64,000 nucleotides of DNA from Calamus simplicifolius (Eukaryota > Streptophyta > Magnoliopsida > Arecales > Arecaceae), in NCBI GenBank assembly GCA_900491605.1, contig UESW01004080.1:1028026-1092025 (forward strand). Direction: 5' to 3'. Positions within the stretch are counted from its first letter, which is position 1; every line of letters begins with the position of its first letter. The translations under genes were made by a program, and so were the position numbers. The notes beneath the pieces were generated by a model, which searched no databases, was not told where the DNA came from, and worked only from the letters and a program-made list of their open reading frames with translations. Of this stretch, positions 61,401 to 64,000 are shown in pieces.

Positions 61401-61579
61401 TTGGGGACCGTCCTTGATGTACCTTCTATAGCAGAAGATACTGCGATCGATTCCACGAGTTTCAAACTCCGGTCGTCATTTAAGAGATTGTTATATTCAA
61501 CTAGACGGGAGCCGTCGCCACAACCAATGACCCTGCCCAAATGCCAAGAACCAAGAAGGCCTTCGTCGAAATATAAACC
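58449..61579 (-). other. IDM1-like large second exon (Agenet-like to PHD1)
   Basis: From 61579: GSWHLGRVIGCGDGSRLVEY and YRGQIRPFPPPNQLRLSDI, then a TAG, then WEGVIFDHEE and WYDLRATRGFLEKIKGW. A triplicated region follows (60370-60895), then recognisable pieces in changing frames: SPEGKIYYSL near 59880, SPDGKSYHSL near 59240, LSWLIDNDVV near 58840. The final piece (58449-58718) encodes the PHD finger CSVCQDGGILMLCDHC to FHLSCVGLK before the donor. At least seven frame changes occur. Whether small introns exist inside was not resolved. Confidence 0.75.
60370..60895 (-). repeat. Threefold repeat inside the IDM1-like exon
   Basis: GATAAGCTTTCAGTA on the plus strand recurs at 60381, 60572 and 60730, giving units of about 191 and 158 bp plus a third. 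On the minus strand each encodes a version of GGGLADIVNGISSSEAHIS followed by a LGYTESLS stretch. The first and third share DIQMDNTG, missing in the middle copy. Two of the frame breaks fall at unit borders (near 60710 and 60883). Confidence 0.85.
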
Positions 61580-61941
61580 CTAAAGAAATAGCCGAACATG
61601 AGTAAAGATCAAAGATAGAAAGATACACATCATCACCAAAGCATTAAAACGTTTAAATCAACACAACAAAGCCCACTAAATCCCGCAAACCCGATTCCAC
61701 AAACTAACAACCAAGAGCTGAATAACTCTGCATGAATTTAATGCAACAACTCCAAAATCAACAATGTTTTAAGAATTTTCATGACATAAAAGGAAAGAAA
61801 AAAAAAAAGAAGCGCAGGCAAACAAAGCACATGAGAACGATGCAAACGTTGTTGGACTAATCCAAACATCAAATGAAGAAAAAAAGAATGCAAGAAACTT
61901 GCGCGCCGAGCCATATTACGATAGGGGAGGGGACTTCCTAC

Positions 61942-62028
61942 CTCAACCTTCTCGCCCGTGAGAATCTTTCTACGGCCGTCCATCCTCTTCATCCTCTTGC
62001 TCGTCCTCTCCTCGGCAACCCCCGCCAT
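61942..62028 (-). other. IDM1-like exon 1 with start codon
   Basis: ATG at 62028 opens MAGVAEERTSKRMKRMDGRR, a basic, likely nuclear-localising start, and runs 29 codons to a GT donor at 61941. Exon 2 resumes in phase at 61579. The 61738-62139 ORF on this strand is a different frame and is ignored. Confidence 0.8.
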
Positions 62029-62116
62029 TAAATGCAAACTCGGAGTCGAGAATCGCGAGCACGGGAGAGCGAGGGTGTTAGGGTTTCTGTTGGAATAATC
62101 TTGGGGAGCAAGGAGG

Positions 62117-62126
62117 AAAATATATA
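62117..62126 (-). promoter_or_regulatory. Putative IDM1-like TATA box
   Basis: The minus strand reads TATATATTTT about 90-100 bases before the start codon, a plausible core promoter position. No transcript evidence is available. Confidence 0.4.
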
Positions 62127-64000
62127 CCATGGAAACCAAAGAAAAGAATAAGGAAGGAGGAAATCGTTCGAACTTGCTTTAATAGTCCTAATCGGATTTA
62201 ATTAAAAAATCTGAGCACCGATGCCGTTAAATTCGAGCGTAAGTTATTTTTCAATCGTACGCATGGCGCGCGCCAACTGGGAGGTGGATGACGCATTCGG
62301 TTTTAAACCGGAACGCCCTTCCCACCCTTTTGAGTTGCCAAACTTTTTTTTAATAATAAATTATACATACCATCGCTGACTTACGTGAAACCAGTTCTTG
62401 TTTTAAAGATTAATATAAAACTTGTTCTTCTTTTAAGGATTAATATAAAATTTGTTCGTAAACTTTTGAGAATGTTGGTTCTGCACGGCTGTTCATGATA
62501 ATTTAAATTTAGGCTACTTGTACTTTTATCATGTTATTTGCCAATTTGCCACTCCCATCAGTCTTTTTTTTAAGATTAAATTCCATACAAGAATGATGGG
62601 TTTTTGAAGAAACTATGATCTTTCATGAAAAGATATTTCTTTTCCTTCATTCATGTAAATTACTGTTTAATCAAGTCATAATATGCCATACATCATCATA
62701 AATCCTATATGAAGATACAAATTAATATTTTTTCCTTAAATAAAGAAAAAAAATGCAGACATGTATGAAATTTTCGATCATCTTAGCAGTTTGCTGTTTT
62801 GTACCATGATTGGAATAACCTTTTTAAAATATATTCATCTCTTTCTACACAATTTTCACCCTTTCGCTAACATAGGAAAGGAATAATTTGAAAAAAAAAA
62901 AATCAATCCTTATTTGTTAAATTTACAAGTATTTTGCAACATATTTTACAAATGACATTTTGGGATCAGATACATGCGATATTTTTTATAGGGTGAATCA
63001 TGTGGAATTAAAATTCTATGGTATTACATTCAAAACTAAATCCAATCAACATAACTTGATAAATAATTGATTTAAATTGATTGATAATAACGGATCAAAT
63101 TTAAATATTACATTTATAACTATAATTATAGAAAAAATCTTAATAAAAATTTGATATCATACCTAGACCGCTAAATATTTCTATAATTAAAATTGTATCA
63201 ATTCTCTAACTTACGCATCTATGAATAAATACTAAGCATAAAAAATTTAAAATAATTTTTGTATAATTTAAAAAATATAATAATCCAAACATATGAATTT
63301 TTGAGCTATAATATTTTGATAAACTTATTTAATGCAATTTTTTATAAAATTAAATAAATAAAATATTTACAAATTTAGCAAGCCATAATACTTTTAATAA
63401 CATAGTCTAACTAGGCTTAAATTATTTTCATTCATTTATTGTTCAATGGAGTTAGACCTGATCAAAATTAGGTCTGTAGTCCACTTACACTAATTAAGGC
63501 AAACAGAATGCTAGAACCAAATCATAGAAATATCCATTCAAAATTCCTGGCAACATAATTTATTAATGGTTCTAACATTTGGAATGTACAAAATGTAAAA
63601 AAATTCTTCGCTCCTTCCAAACTAGGATATATAACGATAAGTTTGATGGATCGGATAATCCTAATACATCTAGAGCTAGAGTAGTAATTATAGACCATTA
63701 TATGCATGTTTTGTTTACTCTTATTATTTTTCTTACAACCATTTTAGTGTCTTAATTACATTAAATTGACTAATGCCGGGTTGAGAGTGGCAATTGAAAG
63801 ATTTCAGCATTTTAATATAATTATGGATGATGGACATTCGGCCATAATCATCTCATGGATCAATAAAAGGTCGGATTGTAAACATCCATACTAAGGGATA
63901 TGCATTATCTTATTTCCTCTATTATGAGTGTTGAATACCCGTACATATATATTATAAACTGTTTGGCGAACTAGGCTTCTCATGATGAAAATGTCTTTTT
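62127..64000. other. AT-rich intergenic region upstream of the IDM1-like gene
   Basis: No exon, RNA gene or repeat border was recognised. The only ORFs are short and low in complexity. Confidence 0.5.

Larger units (their letters stand above)
42633..62028 (-). pseudogene. IDM1/ROS4-like PHD-finger acetyltransferase gene, frame-broken and LTR-truncated
   Basis: Arabidopsis IDM1 is a nuclear histone acetyltransferase that binds methylated DNA and promotes active DNA demethylation; this is a relative. Exons (minus): 61942-62028, 58449-61579 (possibly more than one), 53616-53743, 53451-53539, 50428-50672, 48099-48183, 47861-47960, 46478-46682, 46064-46327, 45926-45965, 45737-45821, 42633-42820. 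Domains in order: Agenet/Tudor-like (WEGVIFDHEEGSEERR), two SP(E/D)GK motifs, TDBD (LSWLIDNDVVLPRQK), PHD (ICSVC...LCDHC...HLSC), second zinc module (CGICGLSEYN, YCDQCERE), GNAT (QYRRQGMCR) and a tail with two DLN motifs. Lesions: TAG at 61298-61300 where Trp is expected, TGA at 58767-58769, and many shifts. Introns and most splice sites survive, so it is not a retrocopy. The last exon is cut by the LTR at 42632. Sequencing error remains possible. Confidence 0.85.

Overview
The window is plant nuclear DNA: AT-rich introns, GT-AG splice sites, many exons, and LTR retrotransposons of the Ty1/copia and Ty3/gypsy superfamilies. A monocot is likely from the flavour of the two host genes; a palm would fit, but that is a guess. 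Nothing bacterial, plasmid-like, organellar or viral was seen. Two host genes, both on the minus strand, sit among retrotransposons, MITEs and decayed repeats.

Region 1 (1-18730) is a nested retrotransposon block, all minus strand. A gypsy element (4541-18730) has lost its reverse transcriptase and RNase H, so protease is joined to integrase, and it carries 33-bp and 63-bp tandem arrays downstream of integrase. A 9.6-kb copia element (8211-17830) is inserted in its 5' LTR with a clean 5-bp duplication GGAAC. A second copia element (1-4540, running off the left edge) is inserted in the 33-bp array.

Region 2 (18731-30600) holds an apparently intact 20-exon gene for a fatty acid amide hydrolase (FAAH) of the amidase signature family. 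The exons add up to 1872 nt (623 residues) with all splice phases consistent and the Lys-Ser-Ser triad present. Its introns hold a LINE fragment and small tandem duplications.

Region 3 (30600-36650) has no genes. It contains a nest of three Tourist-like (PIF/Harbinger) MITEs with TAA/TTA target duplications, a 352-bp hAT-type MITE with an 8-bp target duplication, and short duplicated segments.

Region 4 (36655-42632) is a non-autonomous LTR element, plus strand, with about 1.2-kb LTRs and an internal 52-bp minisatellite of roughly 35 copies that is open in several reading frames because 52 is not a multiple of 3.

Region 5 (42633-62028) is an IDM1/ROS4-like gene (Agenet/Tudor-like region, TDBD, PHD fingers, GNAT acetyltransferase). 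Its exon-intron layout is preserved but the reading frame is broken many times, largely by single-base losses in short homopolymers, and its last visible exon ends exactly at the LTR of the region-4 element. It is either an unprocessed pseudogene or a badly sequenced copy of a real gene. 62029-64000 is promoter and AT-rich intergenic DNA.

The two host genes do not form an operon or pathway. FAAH would hydrolyse N-acylethanolamines, and the IDM1-like protein, if functional, would act in chromatin and DNA demethylation. No convincing new biological system was found. The most informative signals are the nested insertions, the LTR-terminated and frame-broken IDM1-like gene, and the frame-indifferent 52-bp array.
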